Source of the DNA: Methylobacterium aquaticum
GTDB taxonomy: Bacteria; Pseudomonadota; Alphaproteobacteria; Rhizobiales; Beijerinckiaceae
NCBI RefSeq assembly: GCF_001043915.1
Contig: NZ_LABX01000237.1
Location: 1-46,324 of the forward strand
Direction of reading: 5' to 3'
Length of the DNA stretch: 46,324 bases
How positions within the stretch are numbered: position 1 is the stretch's first letter; each line of letters opens with the position of its first letter. Under the pieces are notes generated by a model, which worked only from the letters and a program-made list of their open reading frames with translations, did not search any database and was not told where the DNA came from. Below, in pieces: positions 15,208 to 26,480 of the stretch. Position numbers and translations under genes: made by a program.

Positions 15208-16089
15208 TCATCGGTCCATATAGGCGGCCAGCTCCTCCGGCTCTCCCGTCGGGAAGGTCTCCCGCAGATGCTCCAGGAAGGCCGAGACCCGGGCGCTGAG
15301 GAGCCGCCGCGACGGGTAGAGCGCCCACAGGGCGATGTCGGATTCCGCCACGTCGCCCCAGGAGACCAGCCGGCCGGCGGCAAGGTCGTGGGCGACGAGG
15401 GAGACCGGCAGGCGCGCGGCGCCGATGCCGGTGCCGACCGCGTTGCGGATCATCACGAGGGACGACAGGGCCAGCACCGGCGTGACGGCGAGCGGCGCCC
15501 CGCCCGCCAGGGTCCACACCGCCCGTTCCTCCATCCTGCGCACCACTGCGGGGGCGCGGTCCCCTTGCGCCGGGCGGGCGAGGCCGGGGCTCGCCACCAC
15601 CACCATCCGGTCGCGCAGGAAGGCCCGCCCGACCAGACTCTCGTCCGGGGCCGGGTTGACCCGGATCACCAGGTCGTAGCCCTCCTCGATCATGTCGACG
15701 GCCCGGTCCTCCGTCGTCACGGTGAGACGGACCTCCGGGTATCTCAGCGCGAAATCCGCCGCGACCTTGCCCATGGCGATCTGCGAGAACAGCAGCGGCG
15801 CGCTGATCCGCAGCCGGCCCCGGGCCCCGGCCCCGCCCGCGGCGATCGCCGCCGCGGTCTCGTCCAGCTCGGTCAGCAGGGCCCCGGCCCGCTCGTGGAG
15901 CGCCCTCCCCTCCTCGGTCAGCGTCAGCACCCGGGCGCCGCGCTCGAACAGGCGCAGATTGAGGCTCGCCTCCAGCTCCGCAACCCGGCGCGACAGCGTC
16001 GCCTTCGGCCGGCCGCTCGCGCGGGCGGCGCGCCCGAACCCGCCATGGCGGGCGACGAGGGTGAAATCAGCCAGCGCCAGCAGGTCCAT
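15208..16089 (-). CDS. LysR-family transcriptional regulator
   Basis: This encodes a 293-aa regulator with an N-terminal winged helix-turn-helix (LLALADFTLVARHGGFGRAA, then KATLSRRVAELEASL and RLFERGARVLTLTEEG). A LysR substrate-binding domain follows, in the AmpR/CrgA-like subgroup. The ATG at 16089 is preferred; a GTG at 16098 is also possible. It is divergent from the NAD(P)-binding reductase gene at 16193, the usual arrangement for a LysR regulator and its target. It probably also represses itself. The inducer is unknown. Confidence 0.93.
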   Translation of the reverse strand: MDLLALADFTLVARHGGFGRAARASGRPKATLSRRVAELEASLNLRLFERGARVLTLTEEGRALHERAGALLTELDETAAAIAAGGAGARGRLRISAPLLFSQIAMGKVAADFALRYPEVRLTVTTEDRAVDMIEEGYDLVIRVNPAPDESLVGRAFLRDRMVVVASPGLARPAQGDRAPAVVRRMEERAVWTLAGGAPLAVTPVLALSSLVMIRNAVGTGIGAARLPVSLVAHDLAAGRLVSWGDVAESDIALWALYPSRRLLSARVSAFLEHLRETFPTGEPEELAAYMDR

Positions 16090-16135
16090 CCGTTCCACTC
16101 ACGAGACGCCGCGTCCAGATCGGACGCCTATCGGT

Positions 16136-16150
16136 GCGATCCCGGATCGC
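16136..16150. promoter_or_regulatory. Candidate LysR operator
   Basis: GCGATC (16136-16141) and GATCGC (16145-16150) form a perfect palindrome with a 3-bp spacer. It lies in the 103-bp divergent intergenic region, 42 bp before the reductase ATG. It is palindromic as expected for LysR-type sites but does not fit the T-N11-A consensus strictly. Confidence 0.35.
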
Positions 16151-16192
16151 CCATCCTGCCGGTGCGTTCAACGACGAACCCGGAGCAAGCCC

Positions 16193-17056
16193 ATGACGAT
16201 CCTGGTGACCGGCGCCACCGGCACGGTCGGCCGCCACGTGGTGCATCACCTCGCGCAACGCGGCGCCGACACCCGCGCCCTCGTCCGTGATCCCGCCAGG
16301 GCGGATCTCCCGGCGGGCGTCGCAATCGCGAAGGGCGATTTCCTCGACATCGACGCGATGCGCGGCGCCTTGTCGGGCGTCTCGACCCTGTTCCTGCTCA
16401 ACGCGGTGGTGCCCGACGAGGTCACGCAGGCCCTGGTCGCGCTCAACCTCGCCCGCGAGGCCGGGGTCGCCCGGGTGGTCTACCTGTCGGTGATCCACAG
16501 CGACCTCTTCGTGAACGTCCCGCATTTCGCCGGCAAGTTCGGCGTCGAGCGGATGATCGAGCGGATGGGGTTCGAGGCCACCATCCTGCGCCCGGCCTAT
16601 TTCATCGACAACGACCGCATGGTCGCCGACGTGGTGCTGCGGCACGGCGTCTACCCGATGCCGCTCGGCCACAGGGGCCTCGCCATGGTCGACACGCGCG
16701 ACATCGGCGAGATCGCGGCCCTGGAGCTGATCCGGCGCGACGGCGAAGCCGCCCCCCTCACCCGCCTCAACCTCGTCGGGCCCGAGACGCTGACCGGGCC
16801 GGAGGTCGCCGCGATCTGGTCGGAGGTGCTGGGCCGCCCGGTCGCCTATGGGGGCGACGACACCGCCGGGTTCGAGCAGAGCCTGCGGGGCTCCATGCCG
16901 CCCTGGATGGCCTTCGACATGCGCCTGATGGCCGAGCGCTTCCTGACCGACGGGATGATCCCGGAGGCGGGCGACCGCGAGCGCCTGACCGCGCTGCTCG
17001 GGCGCCCGCTGCACGCCTACCGCGATTTCGCCGCCGCCGTCGCGGCCTCCGCCTGA
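16193..17056 (+). CDS. NmrA-like NAD(P)-binding SDR-family oxidoreductase
   Basis: This encodes a 287-aa cytoplasmic protein with an N-terminal Rossmann motif GATGTVGRH (8-16), matching the GxxGxxG of atypical short-chain dehydrogenases of the NmrA/HSCARG or quinone-reductase type (QorB/YtfG). No YxxxK catalytic pair is obvious, usual for NmrA-like members that sense or reduce with NAD(P)H. GGAG lies seven bases before the ATG. It is divergent from a LysR gene that probably controls it. Its own transcript ends at the palindrome at 17066. Confidence 0.88.
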   Translation: MTILVTGATGTVGRHVVHHLAQRGADTRALVRDPARADLPAGVAIAKGDFLDIDAMRGALSGVSTLFLLNAVVPDEVTQALVALNLAREAGVARVVYLSVIHSDLFVNVPHFAGKFGVERMIERMGFEATILRPAYFIDNDRMVADVVLRHGVYPMPLGHRGLAMVDTRDIGEIAALELIRRDGEAAPLTRLNLVGPETLTGPEVAAIWSEVLGRPVAYGGDDTAGFEQSLRGSMPPWMAFDMRLMAERFLTDGMIPEAGDRERLTALLGRPLHAYRDFAAAVAASA

Positions 17057-17065
17057 CCGCGATCT

Positions 17066-17096
17066 CCCGACCGGCGGAGGCCCTCCGCCGGTCGGG
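17066..17096. terminator. Bidirectional terminator-like perfect palindrome
   Basis: CCCGACCGGCGGAGG (17066-17080) and CCTCCGCCGGTCGGG (17082-17096) pair perfectly around one central base. The site lies between two convergent genes (stops at 17056 and 17105), the expected place for a shared terminator. No T-run is present, as is common in high-GC genomes. Confidence 0.7.
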
Positions 17097-17104
17097 GATG
17101 CGGA

Positions 17105-19162
<2,058 letters not shown>

Positions 19163-19266
19163 GGGGCCGATGCATAGGCCGGCGGGACCGCGAGATCAAC
19201 GAATCGCGCGATCAAGGAATGGCGAGGCGCCGGCCCCCGCCTTGCCTCAAAGCAGCGGCCACCCCA

Positions 19267-20580
<1,314 letters not shown>

Positions 20581-20656
20581 GGGGTCGTCCCGGGAGGAGA
20601 AGTCGGAGCTTGTGCGAGCGGCGAAGACAGCCTCTCGGCCGGCCGTCTCACCCCCA

Positions 20657-20683
20657 CCCGCGACCTCGGGATGAGGTCGCGGG
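20657..20683 (-). terminator. Stem-loop between PNP and deoA genes
   Basis: CCCGCGACCTC (20657-20667) and GAGGTCGCGGG (20673-20683) pair perfectly around a 5-nt loop, with further partial pairing of flanking C- and G-runs. It lies 17 nt after the PNP stop. It may reduce deoA expression or protect the upstream message. It resembles other GC-rich palindromes in the window. Confidence 0.55.
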
Positions 20684-20700
20684 CGGGAGAGGGGTTTTGG

Positions 20701-21561
20701 TCATCGTCGCAGAGCCTCAAGGAGACCGCCGGAGAGCAGCGCCGTCACCAGGCGTCCGACATCCGCCGCCGCCTGCGCCGCCACCCGCTTGGTGTCGTCG
20801 TGATCCGGGGCGCCGATGGCAGCGCCCGGACCCGCCGCGAAGCCCGCCGCGTAGTTCGTGACGAGGGAGAGCGCCGCGACCCTGAGGCCGAAGAAGCGGG
20901 CGAGGATCACCTCCGGCACCGTCGACATGCCGACGAGGTCGGCCCCGAGGGTTTTCGCCATGCGGATCTCCGCCGGGGTCTCGAAGCTCGGACCCGAGAA
21001 CCAGGCATAGACGCCCTCGTGCAGGGGGAGGCCGCGCGCCGCCGCCGCGGCCGTCAGGGCCGCCCGTAAGGCCGGATCGTAGGCATCGGCCATCGGCACG
21101 AAGCGGGCATCGGAGGGCTCGCCGACGAGCGGGTTCATCCCCGACAGGTTGATGTGGTCGGTGACGAGCGCGAGGCGTCCGGGGCCGGCCTCGGGCAGGA
21201 GCGAGCCCGCCGCGTTGGTGAGCAGGAGCGGCGGCGCCTCCAAAGCCGCCACGACGCCGACCGGCACCCGCATGACGGCGGCGTCGCCGTGCTCGTAGGG
21301 ATGGGCGCGGCCCTGGAACAGCAGCACGCGCCGCCCGCCGAGGCGCCCCGCCACCAGCCGCCCGGCATGGCCCGAGACGCCGGAGGCCGGGAAATGCGGG
21401 ATCTCGCCATAGGGCAGGGCGACCGGATCCTCGACCCGGTCGCCCAGGGGCCCGAGCCCGGTGCCGGTGACGAGGGCGAGAGCGAAGGGGCCGTCGAAAC
21501 CGCGCAGCCGCAGGAAGGCGGCAGACTCGGCCACCCGGGGATCGTCGGGCGTGGCACTCAC
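20701..21561 (-). CDS. Purine nucleoside phosphorylase (PNP/MTAP family)
   Basis: This encodes a 286-aa enzyme of the trimeric PNP class, cleaving purine nucleosides with phosphate. Motifs in order: VTGTGLGPLGD (phosphate loop), FQGRAHPYEHGD, LTNAAGSL, HINLSG and SGPSFETPAEIRM followed by GADLVGMSTVPE, which contacts the base. It starts with GTG at 21561, overlapping the cdd stop as GTGA, so the two are translationally coupled. Motifs fit an inosine/guanosine or xanthosine enzyme; xanthosine activity cannot be excluded. Confidence 0.93.
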   Translation of the reverse strand: MSATPDDPRVAESAAFLRLRGFDGPFALALVTGTGLGPLGDRVEDPVALPYGEIPHFPASGVSGHAGRLVAGRLGGRRVLLFQGRAHPYEHGDAAVMRVPVGVVAALEAPPLLLTNAAGSLLPEAGPGRLALVTDHINLSGMNPLVGEPSDARFVPMADAYDPALRAALTAAAAARGLPLHEGVYAWFSGPSFETPAEIRMAKTLGADLVGMSTVPEVILARFFGLRVAALSLVTNYAAGFAAGPGAAIGAPDHDDTKRVAAQAAADVGRLVTALLSGGLLEALRR

Positions 21562-21956
21562 GCGAGGTTGTCCGGCCCGAACGAGGCCGGCAGCAGCTCG
21601 TCCAGGGTGAAGGTGCGCCTCACCCCCGCCGGCCCGGCGACGTGGATCGGCGTGTCCGGGGCGGCGAATTCGCGGATGCGCTGGCGGCAGGCGCCGCAGG
21701 GGGTGACCAGCGCCTCGCCGTCGCCGAGAACCAGGATCGCGGCGATGCGCCGGCCGCCGGCCGCGATCATCGCCGCGATGGCGCCCGCCTCGGCGCAGGT
21801 GCCGACCGGATAGGCGGCGTTCTCGACGTTGCAGCCGGCATGGACCGCGCCGGTCTCGTCGCGGATCGCCGCGCCGACATGGAAGCGCGAATAGGGAGCG
21901 TGGGCCCGGGCCTGGACAGCGCGGGCGGCGGAGAACAGGGTGTCGGTCGCTTCCAT
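21558..21956 (-). CDS. cdd: Cytidine deaminase
   Basis: This encodes a 132-aa homotetrameric-type deaminase converting (deoxy)cytidine to (deoxy)uridine. The zinc site is seen as CAE (Cys54, catalytic Glu56) and PCGAC (Cys87, Cys90), with the substrate motif CNVENAAY. After CAE the usual Arg-Thr is replaced by Ala-Gly. The ATG at 21956 has a GGGA site five bases upstream and gives the family length; an upstream ATG at 21995 would add 13 residues. It is the first gene of the cdd-PNP-deoA operon. Confidence 0.93.
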   Translation of the reverse strand: MEATDTLFSAARAVQARAHAPYSRFHVGAAIRDETGAVHAGCNVENAAYPVGTCAEAGAIAAMIAAGGRRIAAILVLGDGEALVTPCGACRQRIREFAAPDTPIHVAGPAGVRRTFTLDELLPASFGPDNLA

Positions 21957-22074
21957 CCTCGTCCCGGTGGCCGCCTTCAGGAGAGTCTGGATCATGGCCC
22001 GCCGCCGAGCCCGTCGACAAGCCGCGCGGCGCGCCCTAAACCCGTATTCTTTCCACCGAGAAGGAAGTGTGTCG

Positions 22075-22296
22075 ATGCTGGGACGGGTCGACCGTGGCGG
22101 GACCGGCGAGGCCGTCGTGGAATATGGCGACAGCAACCTGCGGGTGGTGCGGCCCGGCCGGTTCGTGCGCTGCGCGGTGACCGGGGTCGAAATCCCCCTC
22201 GACGCCCTGCGCTACTGGAGCGTCGAGCGCCAGGAAGCCTATGCCGATCCCGACGCCGTGATGGTGCGCCTGCGCGAGCGCTCAAAGACCGCCTAG
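22075..22296 (+). CDS. DUF2093 family protein
   Basis: This encodes a 73-aa small protein with the DUF2093 pattern: EAVVEYGDSNLRVVRPGRFV, then RCAVTGVEIPLDALRYWSVE and RQEAYADPD. It is found mostly in alphaproteobacteria, often next to lpxK; function unknown. AAGGAA lies eight bases before the ATG. Its 3' end overlaps the convergent lpxK by 15 bp. Confidence 0.88.
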   Translation: MLGRVDRGGTGEAVVEYGDSNLRVVRPGRFVRCAVTGVEIPLDALRYWSVERQEAYADPDAVMVRLRERSKTA

Positions 22297-23256
22297 CAGG
22301 GCACGGAACGCCTCCGGCGCGTCGAGGACGAGCCCCACCGGCAGCGTCGCCACCGGCAGCGTCTCCGGCAGGCGCACCCGGTCCTTCTCGGTCGTCACCA
22401 GCAGGAGACCCCGGGTGGCAGCCTCCGCCGCGAGGGCGTCGATCTGCGCCGCCGTGAAGGCGTGGTGGTCCGGGAAGGCGCGGGTCCCGTGCAGCTCGGC
22501 CCCGATCTCGCGCAGGCTCGCGAAGAATTTGTCCGGCCGGCCGATTCCCGCGAAGGCCAGGACCGGGCGCCCGCGCAACCGCTCCGCCGCCGCCGGGTCC
22601 GGCACCAGCCGGCCGCGCAGGGCCGGCAGGCCGCGCTCCCGCGCTTCCGCCAGCACCGCTGCGCCGGCCGCGCCCTCGCCGATCGTCAGGACGGCGTGGA
22701 CATGGCCCCACTGCGCCTCCGCCGGCGCCCGCAGCGGACCCGCCGGACAGACCCGTCCGTTGCCCAAGCCCACCGCGCCGTCGACCACGGCGATCGCCAG
22801 GGTCTTGGCGAGGCTCGGATTCTGCAACCCGTCATCCATCACCACCACGTCGGCGCCGGCCGCGAGGCAGGCCCGCGCCCCCGCCACCCGGTCGCGGGCG
22901 ACGATCGCCGGGGCGGTGCGGGCGAGCAGCAGCGGCTCGTCGCCGACATCCGCCGCGCCATGCCGCGCGGGATCGACCTGCACGGGGCCGGCCAGGCGCC
23001 CGCCATAGCCCCGGCTCAGGAAGGCCGGACGCCGGCCGAGATCGCGCAGAAGGCCCGCCACCGCGAGGGCCGTCGGCGTCTTGCCGGCGCCGCCGAGGGT
23101 GAAGTTGCCGATGCAGACGACCGGACAGGCTGCGGTCGCCCCGGCCCGCGCCATCCGGCGGGCGGCGAGCGCCCCGTAGACCGCGCCGATCGGCGCGAGC
23201 AGCCGGGCCGCCGGCGCCGGGTCCTCCCGCCACCAGAAGCCCGGTGCCCGGATCAC
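22282..23256 (-). CDS. lpxK: Tetraacyldisaccharide 4'-kinase
   Basis: This encodes a 324-aa inner-membrane-associated kinase that phosphorylates the 4' position of the lipid A disaccharide. An N-terminal hydrophobic/basic region precedes a Walker A-like GNFTLGGAGKTPTA. Other family signatures are FLSRGYGG, GDEPLLLA, VVVMDDGLQN and AFAGIGRPDKFF. The length fits the family. Its ATG overlaps the stop of the upstream Kdo transferase gene as ATGA, giving a tightly coupled lipid A/Kdo operon. Confidence 0.95.
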   Translation of the reverse strand: MIRAPGFWWREDPAPAARLLAPIGAVYGALAARRMARAGATAACPVVCIGNFTLGGAGKTPTALAVAGLLRDLGRRPAFLSRGYGGRLAGPVQVDPARHGAADVGDEPLLLARTAPAIVARDRVAGARACLAAGADVVVMDDGLQNPSLAKTLAIAVVDGAVGLGNGRVCPAGPLRAPAEAQWGHVHAVLTIGEGAAGAAVLAEARERGLPALRGRLVPDPAAAERLRGRPVLAFAGIGRPDKFFASLREIGAELHGTRAFPDHHAFTAAQIDALAAEAATRGLLLVTTEKDRVRLPETLPVATLPVGLVLDAPEAFRALLGGL

Positions 23257-24557
23257 GAGGCGAACCGCCCGGTGATCATCAGCTGGCAGATGAACGGCTC
23301 GATCGCCGCCATGGCCCGGTCGGTCGCGCCGCCGGCGGCCGCGATCGCCGCATTCCCCGCCCGGGCCATCGCCTGGCGGGCGGCGGGGTCGGCGAGGAGC
23401 TGGCCGATCGCTTCCGTCAGTTCCTGCCCGTCGCGCACGATCCGGGCGCCGCCGGCGCGGTCGAGCACGCCGTAGACCTGGGCGAAGTTGCGCACATGCG
23501 GGCCGTACAGGATCGCGGCGCCGAGGCGGGCCGGCTCGATCGGGTTCTGGCCGCCATGGCGGGCGAGCGAGCCGCCAACGAAGACCAGCGGGCAGAGACG
23601 GTAGAACAGGCCCAGCTCGCCCACCGTGTCGGCGACGTAGAGATCGACCTTGTCGTGCGGCTGCCCGCCGGCCGAGCGGCGCCCGACCCGGAGACCGGCC
23701 GACACCGCGTCGGCGGCGATGCCCGGCCCGCGCTCGGGGTGGCGCGGCACCACGACGGTGAGGAGGTCGGGATAATGGCGCTTGAGCGCCCGGTGGGCCG
23801 CGGTGGCGGCGGCCTCCTCGCCCGGATGGGTCGAGGCGGCGAGCCAGACCGGCCGCCCGGCCATCACGCGGGCGAGCTGGCGCAGTTCCTCGGGATCGGC
23901 CGGCGGGGGCCCGGCATCGAATTTCAGGTTGCCGCCCAGCTCGACCCGAGGGGCGCCGAGCCCCGCGAAGCGCTCGGCCTCGTCCTGGGTCTGCGCGAGG
24001 CAGAGCGCGATGCGCGACAGGAGCGCCCGGGCCACCGCCGGGCTGCGCTGCCAGCCCCGGGCCGAGCGCTCAGACATCCGCCCGTTGACCAGGATCAGCG
24101 GCACCTCGCGCTCGTGCAGCGCCAGGATGGTGTTGGGCCAGAGTTCCGACTCGGCGACGAGCGCCAGGTCCGGCCGCCAATGGTCGAGGAACCGGGCGAG
24201 GTAGCGCGGCGCGTCGAGGGGCGCGAACTGGTGCAGCGCGCCCCGGGGCAGCCGCCGCGCCAGCAGCTCCGCCGAGGTGCGGGTGCCGGAGGTGACGAGC
24301 ACCGTGAAGCCGCGCCGGGTCAGGCGCTCGACGAGGCCGAGCAGCGACAACGCCTCCCCGATGCTGGCGCCGTGGGCCCAGACGAGGGGGCCGGGAGGCC
24401 GCGGCTTGCCGGGCCGCCCGGTGCGCTCCGGCAGGCGCACCGGATCCTCCTTGCCGCGCCGCCGCCGCCAGGCGAGGAGGCCCGCGAGCGCCGGCTCGCC
24501 GGCGATCAGTCCGTAATGATAGGCGCGCAGCAGCGCCGGCACATCCTCGCGCCTCAT
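23253..24557 (-). CDS. waaA: 3-deoxy-D-manno-octulosonic acid (Kdo) transferase
   Basis: This encodes a 434-aa GT-B fold glycosyltransferase that adds Kdo to lipid A precursor at the inner face of the inner membrane. Family motifs: WAHGASIGEALS, FAPLDAPRYLARFLDHWRPD, ESELWPN and LVNGRMSERSARGW in the N-terminal domain, and VGGSLARHGGQNPIEPA in the C-terminal domain. The ATG at 24557 overlaps the TGA of the upstream acyltransferase as ATGA, and its stop overlaps lpxK the same way. Confidence 0.96.
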   Translation of the reverse strand: MRREDVPALLRAYHYGLIAGEPALAGLLAWRRRRGKEDPVRLPERTGRPGKPRPPGPLVWAHGASIGEALSLLGLVERLTRRGFTVLVTSGTRTSAELLARRLPRGALHQFAPLDAPRYLARFLDHWRPDLALVAESELWPNTILALHEREVPLILVNGRMSERSARGWQRSPAVARALLSRIALCLAQTQDEAERFAGLGAPRVELGGNLKFDAGPPPADPEELRQLARVMAGRPVWLAASTHPGEEAAATAAHRALKRHYPDLLTVVVPRHPERGPGIAADAVSAGLRVGRRSAGGQPHDKVDLYVADTVGELGLFYRLCPLVFVGGSLARHGGQNPIEPARLGAAILYGPHVRNFAQVYGVLDRAGGARIVRDGQELTEAIGQLLADPAARQAMARAGNAAIAAAGGATDRAMAAIEPFICQLMITGRFAS

Positions 24558-25285
24558 CGGGCGGACGCCCCTTTCCGCGTATGCACCGGGTCGATCCGGC
24601 CGACCTGCGCGAAGGCGCGGGCATGGACGGCGTTGAGGTCGGCCTCGATCCGCAGGCGCGCCGCCTCGATGCCGGCGGCGTCGAGGTCGCGGGGAACGGT
24701 GACCGGCTCGCCGAAGGCCATCACCCCGCGGCCGAAGGGCAGGCCGAGGCTCGCCCGGTCCCAGCTGTCGAATTGCAGATGGCGGCTCGTCACCACGGCG
24801 GTCGGCACCACCGGCCGGCCGGAGAGGCGCGCCAGCATCACGATGCCCTCGCCGCAGCGCCGCGACACCTTCGGCACGTCGGCGCTGAAGGCCACCGTCT
24901 CGCCGTCCTCCAGCGCCTTGAGGCAGCCGCGCAGGGCCGACACCCCACCCTTGGCCCACATCTCGCTCGCACGCCGGGCGCCCGAGCCGCGGATCACCCG
25001 CACGCCCATCCGTTCCAGCACCGCGGTGTTCACCCCGCCATCGATCGAGCGCGAGACCATCGTGGCGGCCCGGTCCTGCGGCCGGCGCACGAAAGGCACC
25101 ATCAGGTGCTGCCCGTGCCACATCGCGATGATGAACGGCCGCAGCGGCGACAGCCAGTCATAGGCGCCCGGCGGATCGAGGCTGAAGCGGTTGGTGCCCC
25201 GCACCAGCTTCAGGTAGCTCGCGCCGAGGAGGCCGAGGCTCTCCTGGGCCGCCCGGCTGCGGGCGATGCGGGTGACGAGGCTCAT
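24554..25285 (-). CDS. Lysophospholipid acyltransferase family protein (DUF374)
   Basis: This encodes a 243-aa protein of the DUF374 group, related to lipid A and phospholipid acyltransferases. Features are FIIAMWHGQHLMVPF (catalytic His region), MVSRSIDGG, RGSGARRASE and FSADVPKVSRRCGEGIVMLA. It probably acts on the cytoplasmic face of the inner membrane; the substrate is unknown but the operon (waaA, lpxK) points to lipid A or outer-membrane lipids. The ATG at 25285 fits family length; the ribosome site is weak and an upstream ATG at 25381 is possible. Confidence 0.88.
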   Translation of the reverse strand: MSLVTRIARSRAAQESLGLLGASYLKLVRGTNRFSLDPPGAYDWLSPLRPFIIAMWHGQHLMVPFVRRPQDRAATMVSRSIDGGVNTAVLERMGVRVIRGSGARRASEMWAKGGVSALRGCLKALEDGETVAFSADVPKVSRRCGEGIVMLARLSGRPVVPTAVVTSRHLQFDSWDRASLGLPFGRGVMAFGEPVTVPRDLDAAGIEAARLRIEADLNAVHARAFAQVGRIDPVHTRKGASAR

Positions 25286-25669
25286 GCGGGCACTTCGCGG
25301 ACGGGGACGCTCGGGAGAGGGACGCGGCGATTCCGACCCGGCCAGGGTCGGGCGGCCCCTCGCGAATCCGGGCGTCGTCATGCTCCGTTCGGGCTCGCGA
25401 GGCAACCGCCGGCAGGTTGCATGAACGGGTGCGACGTGCCGCACGGCGTGCCGCGCGTCGCACCCGGCCCCGGCGCGGCGCGTCCGCGCCGGTGACCGGA
25501 TCGGAGGCTGGCCGCGCGGCATCCCGCCGAGCGTTCCTCCCGGCACGACATGCCGTCAGCCCGCGGCCAAAGCGCAGGAACACCGGTCCGGAGGGCGGCA
25601 CATCGGTGTCCGCGCGCCGTCGACGGGCCTTAGGGTTCCACCACGGCTGAACACCGCAGGGAGATCCCA
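25286..25669. other. Intergenic region with two inverted repeats
   Basis: This 384-bp divergent region separates the acyltransferase and the HAD gene. GGGTGCGAC (25427-25435) and GTCGCACCC (25457-25465) are perfect 9-bp inverted copies with a 21-bp spacer. GCAACC (25402-25407) and GGTTGC (25415-25420) form a smaller one. They may be operators or a hairpin. No gene was seen. Confidence 0.45.
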
Positions 25670-26338
25670 ATGACCCGCCTGGCCCCCAAGTTCATCACCT
25701 TCGACTGCTACGGCACGCTGATCTACTTCGAGATGGCGCCCGTCGCCCGTCGCCTCTACGCCGACCGGGTGCCGGCGGAGCGCATGGACGCCTTCGTGGA
25801 CGACTTCTCGGCCTACCGCCTCGACGAGGTGCTGGGCCCCTGGAAGCCCTACAAGGACGTGGTCGCCAACGCGCTGACCCGCACCTGCAAGCTCAACGGC
25901 GTGGAATACCGCGACAGCGACGCCGACGCGGTCTACGCCGCGGTGCCGACCTGGGGCCCGCACCCGGACACGGTCGAGGGACTGGCCAAGGTCGCCAAGG
26001 AATTCCCCCTGGTGATCCTGTCGAACTCGATGAAGGATCTGATCCCGCATTCGGTCGCCAAGCTCGGCGCGCCGTTCCACGCCGCCTACACGGCGGAAGA
26101 GGCCCAGGCGTACAAGCCGCGGATGCAGGCGTTCGAGTACATGTTCGACCAGCTCGGCTGCGGCCCCGAGGACGTGCTGCACTGCTCGTCGAGCTTCCGC
26201 TACGACCTGATGACCGCACACGACCTGCACATCACCAACAAGGTCTGGGTCAACCGCGGCCACGAGCCGGCCAACCCCTATTACGGCTACCACGAGATCA
26301 AGGACATCCGCGGCCTGCCGGGCCTGCTCGGCCTGTGA
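25670..26338 (+). CDS. Haloacid dehalogenase type II-like HAD hydrolase
   Basis: This encodes a 222-aa HAD-superfamily protein. Motif I is FITFDCYGTL (nucleophile Asp12, type II L-2-haloacid dehalogenase pattern), motif II LSNSMKD, then YKPRMQAF with the conserved Lys and SSSFRYDL for motif III. The dehalogenase hallmark around motif III (SSNxWD) is changed to SSSFRYD, so dehalogenation of 2-haloacids is uncertain. Another small phosphate or halide ester may be the substrate. GGGAG precedes the ATG. An NAD-dependent semialdehyde dehydrogenase follows 142 nt later. Confidence 0.82.
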   Translation: MTRLAPKFITFDCYGTLIYFEMAPVARRLYADRVPAERMDAFVDDFSAYRLDEVLGPWKPYKDVVANALTRTCKLNGVEYRDSDADAVYAAVPTWGPHPDTVEGLAKVAKEFPLVILSNSMKDLIPHSVAKLGAPFHAAYTAEEAQAYKPRMQAFEYMFDQLGCGPEDVLHCSSSFRYDLMTAHDLHITNKVWVNRGHEPANPYYGYHEIKDIRGLPGLLGL

Positions 26339-26480
26339 CGGCCTTGCGCCGCCTCCATGCCGTGATCCCGTCCGGCCTGTCCGCATTCCGGCCCCGGCCG
26401 CATCGCGGGCGGGCCGGGCGATCGCGGCGCACGGGCGGCGCCGCCCGATCCTTTCCCCTGTGATGCCCCGAGGACGACCC

